Part shown: one piece after another, positions 5,436 through 9,604 of the stretch
How positions within the stretch are numbered: position 1 is the stretch's first letter
Layout of the letters: the number at the start of each line of letters is the position of its first letter
Assembly: GCA_022710205.1 (NCBI GenBank)
Contig: JAKLHJ010000031.1
Location: 1 to 9,604 of the forward strand
From: Patescibacteria group bacterium
GTDB lineage: Bacteria > Patescibacteriota > Minisyncoccia > Phycocordibacterales > UBA12445
Reading direction: 5' to 3'
Length of the DNA stretch: 9,604 bases
The notes under the pieces: model-generated
The model's input: the letters and a program-made list of their open reading frames with translations, nothing else
What the model was told of the DNA's origin: nothing
The model's database searches: none
Position numbers and translations under genes: made by a program

Positions 5436-5464
5436 TTGTAAACATACTGACGATATAATATAAT
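5436..5464 (+). promoter_or_regulatory. Promoter of the HTH/YWAxG gene, giving a nearly leaderless mRNA
   Basis: TTGTAA (5436-5441), 17-nt spacer, perfect TATAAT (5459-5464), with a second TATAAT at 5454-5459. The expected start near 5471 is only a few bases from the ATG at 5475 and no Shine-Dalgarno exists, so a leaderless transcript is likely. Confidence 0.55.
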
Positions 5465-5474
5465 ATATATAATT

Positions 5475-6161
5475 ATGTCTAAATTTGAACAAAGAATACG
5501 AGCTAAAAAGCTAAGAACTGAGGGAATGAGTCTTGGTGACATCGCAAAAAATCTTGGGGTATCAAAAGGTACCGTTGGCTTATGGTGTAGGGATATTATC
5601 CTCACAAAAGAGCAAGAGAGTCTCCTCAAACAAAAAGTTATAAGGCTAGGACTGACAGGAAGAATGAAGGGGGCAGAAATGAATAAAAAGAGCAAAGAGA
5701 GCCGCATAGAACTGGCAAAGAAAGATAGTGAGGATAGACTTTCGAAACTATCAGAAAAAGACTTATTTGTCTGCGGGTTGTCCCTCTATTGGGCAAAAGG
5801 TAGCAAAAGCCCATCTTCAAGATTTTGTTTCACAAATTCTGACCCCGCAATGATTAAAATATTTTTAAATTTTTTATATAAAATTTATAATGTGCAGAAA
5901 AAGGCAATTATGCCTAAAATAGCTATAAATGAGACTCACCGCGACAGAGAAAAAATAGTATTAAAATACTGGTCAAATCTTTTAGGTATCCCATTGGGAC
6001 AATTCAGAAATACGAGTTTTAATAAAACAAAAATTAAGAAGATATATGATAATCACGACAAATACTTTGGGACGATGTCGATAAGAGTTGAAAAAAGTAA
6101 CCAACTATGGTACAAAATACTGACAAGTATTGATATAATAAAGAATCGAATGCCGGCGTAG
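5475..6161 (+). CDS. HTH domain protein with YWAxG / NSDP motifs (possible LAGLIDADG-like endonuclease)
   Basis: A 228-aa protein. Residues 1-42 form a resolvase-like helix-turn-helix (RAKKLRTEGMSLGDIAKNLGVSKGTVGLW). A lysine-rich linker (about 50-95) leads to a domain with GLSLYWAKGSK (101-111), FTNSDPAMIKIFLNFL (119-134), YWSNLLGIPLGQF (165-177) and YFGTMSIRVEKSNQLWYKIL (197-216). I recognise this motif set from a family frequent in CPR bacteria and archaea and usually left as an HTH protein. The LYWAxG helix followed by strands resembles LAGLIDADG endonucleases, which is inference without a proven function. It sits between divergent tRNA-Thr genes and tRNA-Met; its TAG stop is inside tRNA-Met (10-nt overlap), as if inserted at or eroded up to the tRNA. 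The only plus-strand protein gene I support here. Confidence 0.8.
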   Translation: MSKFEQRIRAKKLRTEGMSLGDIAKNLGVSKGTVGLWCRDIILTKEQESLLKQKVIRLGLTGRMKGAEMNKKSKESRIELAKKDSEDRLSKLSEKDLFVCGLSLYWAKGSKSPSSRFCFTNSDPAMIKIFLNFLYKIYNVQKKAIMPKIAINETHRDREKIVLKYWSNLLGIPLGQFRNTSFNKTKIKKIYDNHDKYFGTMSIRVEKSNQLWYKILTSIDIIKNRMPA

Positions 6162-6223
6162 CTCAGTGGTAGAGCACATCACTCATAAAGATGTGGTCCC
6201 AGGTTCGATCCCTGGCGCCGGCA
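6152..6223 (+). tRNA. tRNA-Met(CAT), elongator type (or Ile2)
   Basis: A 72-nt cloverleaf: acceptor GCCGGCG/CGCCGGC, D-arm GCTCAGTGGTAGAGC, anticodon loop CTCATAA (CAT) on stem CATCA/AGATG with an A-A mismatch at the loop-closing position, T-arm CCAGG TTCGATC CCTGG, discriminator A. It lacks initiator marks. Elongator Met and lysidine-modified Ile2 cannot be separated by eye. The first 10 nt overlap the upstream coding sequence. Confidence 0.88.
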
Positions 6224-6269
6224 CATTGGACTAAAGAGTTCAATATTGTTATATTTGTAGAGCAAAAGT

Positions 6270-6343
6270 GCGGTCGTAGCTCAACTGGTTAGAGCACTCG
6301 CCTGTCACGCGAGAGGTTGCCGGTTCGATCCCGGTCGACCGCG
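6270..6343 (+). tRNA. tRNA-Asp(GTC)
   Basis: A 74-nt cloverleaf: acceptor GCGGTCG/CGACCGC, D-arm with GGTTAGAGC, anticodon stem CTCGC/GCGAG with loop CTGTCAC (GTC), T-arm GCCGG TTCGATC CCGGT, discriminator G73 as expected for Asp. CCA is not encoded. A terminator and a fold-back copy of its 3' end follow. Confidence 0.94.
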
Positions 6344-6346
6344 TAC

Positions 6347-6370
6347 AAAAACTCCCCATGGGAGTTTTTT
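6347..6370 (+). terminator. Intrinsic terminator after tRNA-Asp
   Basis: Stem ACTCCC (6351-6356) / GGGAGT (6360-6365) with loop CAT, A-run before and TTTTT after. It begins 3 nt past the tRNA and should end the tRNA-Met/tRNA-Asp transcript. Confidence 0.82.
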
Positions 6371-6378
6371 GCTTTCTA

Positions 6379-6491
6379 GCGGTCGACCGGGATCGAACGG
6401 GAAAGGGGTCGGGAAAACTCTAGTTTTCCCGTGAAGGAAGGAATGGGGAAACCGTGGGTTTCCCAGTGCGTGAGATTGCCCGGTCGACCGC
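6379..6491 (+). mobile_element. Fold-back element with tRNA-Asp 3'-end copies at its ends
   Basis: A 113-bp block on the 3' side of tRNA-Asp. Its first 20 nt (6379-6398) are the exact reverse complement of the last 20 nt of the tRNA body. Its last 13 nt (6479-6491, CCCGGTCGACCGC) are a direct copy of the tRNA 3' end. The ends form a perfect 13-bp helix, the length of acceptor plus T-stem, so the whole looks like a tRNA minihelix whose T-loop is replaced by the core. The core (6402-6466) carries GGGAAAA/TTTTCCC and GGGGAAACC/GGGTTTCCC stems and matches the Thr element core in the same orientation relative to the tRNA. Confidence 0.72.
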
Positions 6492-6496
6492 GCAGG

Positions 6497-6524
6497 AAAA
6501 ATCACCCAAATAGGGTGATTTTTT
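6497..6524 (+). terminator. Intrinsic terminator just past the tRNA-Asp fold-back
   Basis: Stem AAATCACCC / GGGTGATTT with loop AAATA, followed by a T-run (6519-6524). It follows the 3' tRNA-Asp copy by about 5 nt, the same position as the terminator of the intact tRNA-Asp, so it may be the terminator of an ancestral tRNA-Asp gene. Confidence 0.78.
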
Positions 6525-6534
6525 GTTCAAAAAG

Positions 6535-6554
6535 AAAAACGCCTTATGGGCGTT
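6535..6554 (-). terminator. Intrinsic terminator after the initiator-like tRNA
   Basis: Stem AACGCC (6538-6543) / GGCGTT (6549-6554); the minus strand continues TTTTTCTTTTTG. It lies 11 nt after the tRNA 3' end and converges with the terminator at 6497-6524. Confidence 0.75.
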
Positions 6555-6565
6555 CTTCTTAACTT

Positions 6566-6637
6566 TAGCGGGGGCACAGAGTCGCACTGGCTTCTCAAGG
6601 TTATGAGCCTTGCGAGGTACTCTTCCTCCACCCCGCT
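6566..6637 (-). tRNA. Initiator-type tRNA-fMet(CAT) with irregular D- and T-arms
   Basis: 72 nt on the minus strand. Acceptor AGCGGGG with the initiator-like GCGGGGTGGAG opening, D-arm GAGG/CCTC, anticodon stem CAAGG/CCTTG with loop CTCATAA (CAT), discriminator A. Oddities: the D-loop AAGAGTA lacks the usual GG pair of bases, the T-stem GCCAG/CTG-T-GC needs a bulged T, the T-loop TGCGACT has G at position 55, and the third GC pair of the initiator anticodon stem is an A-T. Position 1-72 is A-T, not the weak C-A of E. coli. A strong promoter and terminator flank it, so it looks active. Confidence 0.75.
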
Positions 6638-6649
6638 TTATGTCCAAAT

Positions 6650-6679
6650 ACTATACTCCTTTTGTAAGGTTAGTGTCAA
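6650..6679 (-). promoter_or_regulatory. Strong promoter of the initiator-like tRNA
   Basis: Perfect TTGACA (6674-6679), 18-nt spacer, TATAGT (6650-6655) on the minus strand, 12 nt before the mature tRNA 5' end. Confidence 0.68.
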
Positions 6680-6695
6680 TGCTCCCCCAGAAGGA

Positions 6696-6748
6696 CCCTG
6701 TTAAATAATTTGCCAAAGCAAATTAGCGCTAAGCGCTATTTAACAGGG
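6696..6748. repeat. 53-bp palindromic element with CCCTGTTAA ends
   Basis: Perfect 12-bp terminal inverted repeats (CCCTGTTAAATA 6696-6707, complement 6737-6748) enclose two inner hairpins: AATTTGC/GCAAATT around CAAA and the AGCGC/GCGCT pair. As RNA this would fold as a three-way junction. The termini match the 145-bp element at 4807-4951 over CCCTGTTAA. It lies between the initiator tRNA promoter and the small membrane gene. Confidence 0.72.
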
Positions 6749-6760
6749 CCACGGGGTAAA

Positions 6761-6898
6761 TCAATTACCCATGATATTGGCCTCCCCTCCCGTAATAGAC
6801 AAATATCCGCTAAGTAGGGAAAGAGTAATAAGCACAAACAAGATTACCAGAAAAAATTGTCCGGCAAACTTCCAAAAATCTTTATCAAAATATTTCAT
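6761..6898 (-). CDS. Small single-pass membrane protein (45 aa)
   Basis: A short gene that I translated by hand: ATG at 6898, 45 codons, TGA stop at 6761-6763. It begins MKYFDKDFWKFAGQ, then one hydrophobic helix at about residues 14-37 (FFLVILFVLITLSLLSGYLS), and a short polar tail ending NIMGN. The KxFDKxFWKF start with one TM helix resembles small proteins I have seen in Parcubacteria, function unknown. There is no signal peptidase site, so it probably stays as an N-in anchor, which is inference. An AGG lies directly against the start, too close for a good Shine-Dalgarno, and a TATAAA is about 13-18 nt upstream. It could be co-transcribed with nothing else here. Moderate confidence because of the size. 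Confidence 0.55.
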   Translation of the reverse strand: MKYFDKDFWKFAGQFFLVILFVLITLSLLSGYLSITGGEANIMGN

Positions 6899-7054
6899 CC
6901 TGTAGTAGAATTTTATATCAATAATTTACGTAACAACTTCGCGAAAAATAATCACTCCCTATAATCAATACTGAGATATGAAAAACAAAATTTCACTACT
7001 GGATTTCATATAAGTAAATTATAGCACACGAAGCACCTTGTGGGGCAGACGAAA

Positions 7055-7642
7055 TTACTCGTATAATTTGTCTATAATTTTGTTGTGAGGCAGATCCATT
7101 ATCTCTCGCACAAATCTGTCATATACAGTCATCCTGTATTTAAAATCTTCAGTATCCAATACGCTATATCTTATCTCTCTGCCGATTTCAGATTCTATCG
7201 TTTTAATTATATTTGATAGAGTTTTTCTCTTGATACTATCCCCGACGACAAGAAGGTCTGCGGGGCTGTTTTCGTTATCCATAAATATTCCGGAAGTCAC
7301 GACGAGCTTCACCTTGCCTATCCCCCTCATCTTTTTCGCCAGATCGTCCCCTTTTGCGATATCAGAACCGAGAAGCAACTCTTTTATGCTATCTATATAA
7401 ACAAAATCCTGATTTAATTTTAAACCGACAACACTCTTTTTATTTCCTTCCTGTTTAATCTTTTTATCTTCTAAAAATTTTATTTTTTTGAGTAAGTTCA
7501 ATTCTTTTAGAGCGCTCTCCTTTGACACACGACATCTCTTAGAAACATCTTCTTTTATAAAAGTTATTTCCGGGCCTATTAAAAAAAGCCTCATTATTTT
7601 CACACGATTTTCACTTCCAAATAATTTTCCTAGTATTTCCAT
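7055..7642 (-). CDS. Winged-HTH protein with nucleotidyltransferase-like domain
   Basis: A 195-aa protein with two parts. Residues 1-77 look like an ArsR/MarR-type winged helix (GSENRVKIMRLFLIGPE, then DVSKRCRVSKESALKELNLLKK, then a wing ending KKSVVGLKLN). Residues about 110-160 resemble a minimal nucleotidyltransferase fold: VKLVVTSGIF, then SPADLLVVGD, then a helix KRKTLSNIIKTIESEIGREI. Active minimal nucleotidyltransferases have GS and two Asp (DxD); here the first motif is SG and only one Asp remains before LLVVGD, so catalysis is doubtful. Such wHTH-NTase fusions are common in CPR genomes and are usually treated as regulators of unknown target. Its ATG at 7642 is preceded by AACGGG, the end of the inverted repeat at 7643-7764. 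No clear partner gene. Confidence 0.78.
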   Translation of the reverse strand: MEILGKLFGSENRVKIMRLFLIGPEITFIKEDVSKRCRVSKESALKELNLLKKIKFLEDKKIKQEGNKKSVVGLKLNQDFVYIDSIKELLLGSDIAKGDDLAKKMRGIGKVKLVVTSGIFMDNENSPADLLVVGDSIKRKTLSNIIKTIESEIGREIRYSVLDTEDFKYRMTVYDRFVREIMDLPHNKIIDKLYE

Positions 7643-7764
7643 CCCGTTTAGAAGCAGATCGCGGTCTATCGCAATGACTGCTTTTAATTAAATTAATCAA
7701 AATATCTGTCTCCCAAAATTACCGTGCTGTCTATTCATAAACTGCGAGCGCGGCTTCTAACGGG
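7643..7764. repeat. Spaced inverted repeat (CCCGTTTAGAAGC ... GCTTCTAACGGG)
   Basis: Arms at 7643-7655 and 7753-7764 are complementary with one extra base on the left. The 97 nt between them are AT-rich in the middle and show no reading frame. The left arm touches the start codon at 7642. Whether it is an element or a cis-acting structure is unclear. Confidence 0.45.
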
Positions 7765-7891
7765 ATCCATGCAACTATTCTATAAAAATATAAAACAAAT
7801 TCAAAATACAAAAGTCAAAATGCAAAGTTTCAGGTCATAAGTCAAAAAATGGTCAAAATTCTCGTCCTTAATTCGTAATTCCTAATTCCAC
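7765..7891. other. AT-rich noncoding spacer with GTCAAAA repeats
   Basis: Together with the repeat before it this leaves about 250 nt without a gene. It holds several GTCAAAA/TCAAAAT words (7815-7858) and an ATTCGTAATT unit near 7871. No promoter, RNA or reading frame is convincing. Confidence 0.4.
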
Positions 7892-7947
7892 AACTTACTC
7901 AAAATAAAATCGCCCCTTTTGCGGGGCGATTTTATTTTGAGTAAGTT
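7892..7947 (-). terminator. 25-bp perfect hairpin terminator of rplJ-rplL
   Basis: Arms 7892-7916 and 7923-7947 are perfect complements over 25 bp (core CGCCCC/GGGGCG, flanks TTTTATTTTGAG) with a 6-nt loop. The GC core followed by a T-rich arm gives an intrinsic terminator in both directions. It overlaps the rplL stop codon by 2 nt. Confidence 0.8.
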
Positions 7948-8326
7948 ATTTAAGTGTAACCTTTCCTCCGGCATCCTCTATCTGCTTCTTAAGAGCGTCA
8001 GCGGCTGCCTTGTCCATACCCTCCTTAAGCATTGCAGGAGCCTTGTCTACAAGATCCTTAGCCTCTTTGAGACCAAGACCCAAGACCTCCTTAACAACCT
8101 TGATAACGCCAATTTTGTTATCACCTCCGGCTGTCAACTCAACGTTAAAAGAAGACTTCTCAGCGGCGGCCTCACCGGCGGCTGCTGCTGGAGCGGCTGC
8201 CATAACAGCGGCCTGAGCCTTAACTCCAAACTTCTCCTCGAGAACGTGAACGAGTTCGGAAAGATCCAAAACGCTCATTGTCTCTATCTTCTCAACAATA
8301 TCTTTGAATTTTGCTGGTACTTCCAT
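7946..8326 (-). CDS. rplL: Large ribosomal subunit protein bL12 (L7/L12)
   Basis: A 126-aa stalk protein that binds uL10 as dimers and recruits GTPase factors to the ribosome. The N-terminal dimerisation helices (about 1-35, KFKDIVEKIETMSVLDLSELV) are followed by an alanine-rich flexible hinge (about 43-56, AAAPAAAAGEAAAE), then the C-terminal factor-binding domain (about 58-126) with the hallmark KIGVIKVVKEVLGLGLKEAK and LVDKAPAMLKEGM, ending GGKVTLK. Length is standard. It begins 24 nt after rplJ and ends in a strong hairpin, so it is the last gene of an rplJ-rplL operon. No Shine-Dalgarno is visible before the ATG at 8326. An open frame on the opposite strand is a shadow. Confidence 0.97.
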   Translation of the reverse strand: MEVPAKFKDIVEKIETMSVLDLSELVHVLEEKFGVKAQAAVMAAAPAAAAGEAAAEKSSFNVELTAGGDNKIGVIKVVKEVLGLGLKEAKDLVDKAPAMLKEGMDKAAADALKKQIEDAGGKVTLK

Positions 8327-8350
8327 TGTAATTTTTATTAATAGATTTTA

Positions 8351-8872
8351 TTAATTCTTAGATTTTGCCACCTGATCAAGAGTGCAAACAAAATCTCTCG
8401 TAACCGCATTCAACGTTCCGACAAATCCCTGAATTGGAGACTGCATTACGTTCAAAAGCTGTGACAAAAGCACTTCTCTTCCAGGAATCTTTGATAACGC
8501 TATCATTTCCGCCGCAGACATAAACTTGCCCTCAAGAACACCACCCAATATATAGACGGCATCTTTATATTTCTTCTGGGCTTCAGCTATAGACTTAGCA
8601 GGAGCGATAGGATCCTTTCCGATAGCAAGAGCGACCTGGCCATCCATAGGAGGAAGGTTTCCTTCGATCTTCACATCATTAAAGGCTCTCTTAAATAAAG
8701 TCTTTTTGGCCACGCTAAAGCTTACGCCACCATCTCTCAAAGTTTTTCTGAGAGGAGTGATGTCGGCGATCTTGAGACCCTTAAAACCAACGATAACGGC
8801 TGAGCCGGCATCTTTGAGTTTGTCGTTTAAAGACTCTATTATTTCTTTTTTCTTCTGTAATGTTATTGCCAT
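8351..8872 (-). CDS. rplJ: Large ribosomal subunit protein uL10
   Basis: A 173-aa protein when started at the ATG at 8872 (MAITLQKKKEII). The open frame extends to a TTG at 8881, but the MAITLQKKK start matches the usual uL10 N-terminus. It anchors bL12 dimers to 23S rRNA at the stalk base. Family features are AGSAVIVGFKGL, PLRKTLRDGGVSFSVAKKTLFKRAF in the rRNA-binding domain, and YILGGVLEGKFMSAAEMIALSKIPGREVLLSQLLNVMQSPIQGFVGTL-type C-terminal motifs leading into the bL12-binding helix. Upstream lies a leader with promoter, L10-leader-like motifs and an attenuator, so autoregulation by the L10-L12 complex is likely. No Shine-Dalgarno is seen. Confidence 0.96.
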   Translation of the reverse strand: MAITLQKKKEIIESLNDKLKDAGSAVIVGFKGLKIADITPLRKTLRDGGVSFSVAKKTLFKRAFNDVKIEGNLPPMDGQVALAIGKDPIAPAKSIAEAQKKYKDAVYILGGVLEGKFMSAAEMIALSKIPGREVLLSQLLNVMQSPIQGFVGTLNAVTRDFVCTLDQVAKSKN

Positions 8873-8878
8873 GATATT

Positions 8879-8980
8879 CAATTACGAATGTAAAATTACA
8901 AATTACGAATTAAAGAAACTTTCCTTTATTCGTAATTGATAATTCGTAATTATTAATTTTTTATTAAAAATATTTTTTTA
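8879..8980. repeat. ATTCGTAATT-type AT-rich repeats before rplJ
   Basis: ATTACGAAT/ATTCGTAATT words at 8881, 8903, 8931 and 8942 and a T-run/A-run inverted repeat from about 8957 to 8989. Noncoding part of the rplJ leader; the same words occur at 2941, 3058 and 7871. Confidence 0.5.
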
Positions 8981-8982
8981 AT

Positions 8983-9006
8983 AAAAAAATACGGCTAAAA
9001 CCGCAT
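8983..9006 (-). terminator. Attenuator-like terminator in the rplJ leader
   Basis: The minus strand ATGCGG, loop TTTTAG, CCGTAT forms a 6-bp stem (one G-U) followed by seven T. It sits after the L10-leader motifs and about 110 nt before rplJ, where B. subtilis is known to attenuate rplJL. Confidence 0.6.
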
Positions 9007-9256
9007 GTCGACCCTCGGTGGGAAATAGTTTTATGTCCAGGAACCTATCTCAAAAATAACCGCTTAATTTAACAAACAAAGCCGCCACGCTTGTCTGCCG
9101 AAATGCCTAAATTTCTGCTACAAATTTAAAATATTTTCGTCATAGTAGCTAGCTACCAATCCTCAATATTTTAAATTTTCGCTACGAAATTTATGCCTTT
9201 CGCCTAGCCATTATTTTAGAGATAGGTTCCGGCAACCCACTTTCTTCGGTTAGCAA
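9007..9256 (-). promoter_or_regulatory. L10-leader-like regulatory RNA with an enlarged hairpin
   Basis: On the minus strand the leader starts with AACCGAAGAAAGTGGGTT (9234-9251) and ends with CCCACCGAGGGT (9011-9022), the paired motifs expected of the uL10 autoregulatory leader. Between them is an extended stem: GGAACCTATCTC arms at 9040-9059 and 9211-9230 pair over 20 bp with one mismatch, and inside a second imperfect inverted repeat (about 9099-9200) folds on itself around GTAGCTAGCTAC. The expected role is binding of the L10-L12 complex to shift an attenuator. No reading frame in this stretch. Confidence 0.6.
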
Positions 9257-9260
9257 GGTA

Positions 9261-9289
9261 AATATAGGATAAAACACAAAAATATGCAA
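9261..9289 (-). promoter_or_regulatory. Promoter of rplJ-rplL
   Basis: Minus-strand TTGCAT (9284-9289), 17-nt spacer, TATATT (9261-9266). The predicted start near 9254 places the L10-leader motif at the very 5' end of the transcript. Confidence 0.62.
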
Positions 9290-9328
9290 GTTTATCCCGT
9301 TGTTCTTGAATCTTGTATATATTTAGCA

Positions 9329-9358
9329 AATAAAATCCCCCCAGCCGAAGCCGGGGGG
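9329..9358 (-). terminator. Intrinsic terminator of the right-edge gene
   Basis: CCCCCC plus GGC (minus strand) close on a TTCG tetraloop and pair with GCT GGGGGG, giving 9 bp with one G-U. ATTTTATTT follows. The G-U exists only in the minus-strand RNA, fitting the gene's direction. Confidence 0.85.
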
Positions 9359-9380
9359 GTAGAATTCAACCAAACACAGG

Positions 9381-9604
9381 CTACTTCTTGTTCTCGAGCA
9401 AGGAAATCGCGTAAGGACGGTAGTTGCGGTAATTCGCGATGACTTGCGTCAGGCGACCCTTCTTGTCGGTGAAGAGCTCGACGACATACATGCCAATCCA
9501 GGGGGAAAGGCCGTGTGTGGCAAGGAACTCGTCCTTATACTTGAAGCACGGATCGAGAAGCGCGAGCTCCTCCTGGAAAAGCAGGTAGGCAATATGCGAG
9601 TTGC
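9381..9604 (-). CDS. Partial hypothetical protein, GC-rich (N-terminus cut by window edge)
   Basis: I translated the minus strand by hand: 73 codons from the window edge to TAG at 9381-9383, ending SLLENKK. The visible part contains YLLFQEELALLDPCFKYKDEF, HGLSPWIGMYVVELFTDKKGRLTQVIANYRNYRPYA. I recognise no family. No membrane helix is clear. Codons end mostly in C or G and the GC content is well above the neighbouring operon, as in the partial gene at the left edge. It has a strong terminator 23 nt downstream and is not part of the rplJL transcript, which starts afterwards at about 9254. The C-terminus is certain, the start lies outside the window. Confidence 0.68.
   Translation of the reverse strand, partial: NSHIAYLLFQEELALLDPCFKYKDEFLATHGLSPWIGMYVVELFTDKKGRLTQVIANYRNYRPYAISLLENKK

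Noticed and set aside
3893..6898. Reassigned UGA codon as in Gracilibacteria or SR1
   Set aside because: RF2 with SPF and GGQ motifs is present, main genes need no readthrough, and one small gene appears to stop at TGA.
7919..8341. 140-codon plus frame opposite rplL
   Set aside because: Exact antisense of a well conserved ribosomal protein gene with no start signal of its own.

Overview
The window looks like a genome fragment of a Candidate Phyla Radiation (Patescibacteria) bacterium, most likely Parcubacteria/Paceibacteria-like. Most of the DNA is AT-rich, most start codons lack a clear Shine-Dalgarno sequence, and the gene set fits: prfB-ftsE-ftsX in a row, a winged-helix protein fused to a nucleotidyltransferase-like domain, an HTH protein with a YWAxG motif, and rplJ-rplL. 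This placement is inference from gene content and style; there is no rRNA here. The code appears standard: a release factor 2 with an SPF motif is present and one small gene ends in TGA.

Left part (1-1540): three minus-strand hypothetical or poorly characterised genes, namely a partial GC-rich lysine-rich protein, a PLD-like protein with a degenerate HKD motif, and a 109-aa protein. Each has a recognisable promoter, and the last two end in intrinsic terminators. Then (1539-1978) comes a tRNA-Gln(CTG) locus with broken tRNA pieces on both sides. From 1989 to 4804 lie ftsX, ftsE and prfB, read prfB to ftsE to ftsX on the minus strand.

Middle (4807-6748): an RNA-gene and repeat hub. Two minus-strand tRNA-Thr genes (GGT, CGT), a plus-strand HTH/YWAxG gene, plus-strand tRNA-Met(CAT) and tRNA-Asp(GTC), and a minus-strand initiator-like tRNA(CAT). 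Between them lie several fold-back elements. The most striking pattern is that tRNA-Gln, tRNA-Thr(GGT) and tRNA-Asp are each followed, on the same strand, by a fold-back element whose ends copy the 3' end (T-arm plus acceptor) of that same tRNA. The Thr and Asp elements share a related core of about 65 bp. tRNA-Gln and tRNA-Thr(GGT) also have a 5' tRNA fragment with a palindrome in the D-arm upstream, just behind the promoter. The simplest reading is that an ancestral tRNA gene was split by a cassette carrying a new intact copy. A second family of palindromic elements with CCCTGTTAA ends sits at 4807-4951 and 6696-6748; the first abuts prfB and seems to supply its ribosome binding site.

Right part (6761-9604): a 45-aa membrane peptide, a wHTH-nucleotidyltransferase-like protein, and the rplJ-rplL operon. 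The operon has a good promoter, an L10-leader-like 5' region enlarged by a fold-back of about 190 nt, an attenuator-like terminator, and a 25-bp perfect hairpin at its end. A second GC-rich partial gene enters at the right edge.
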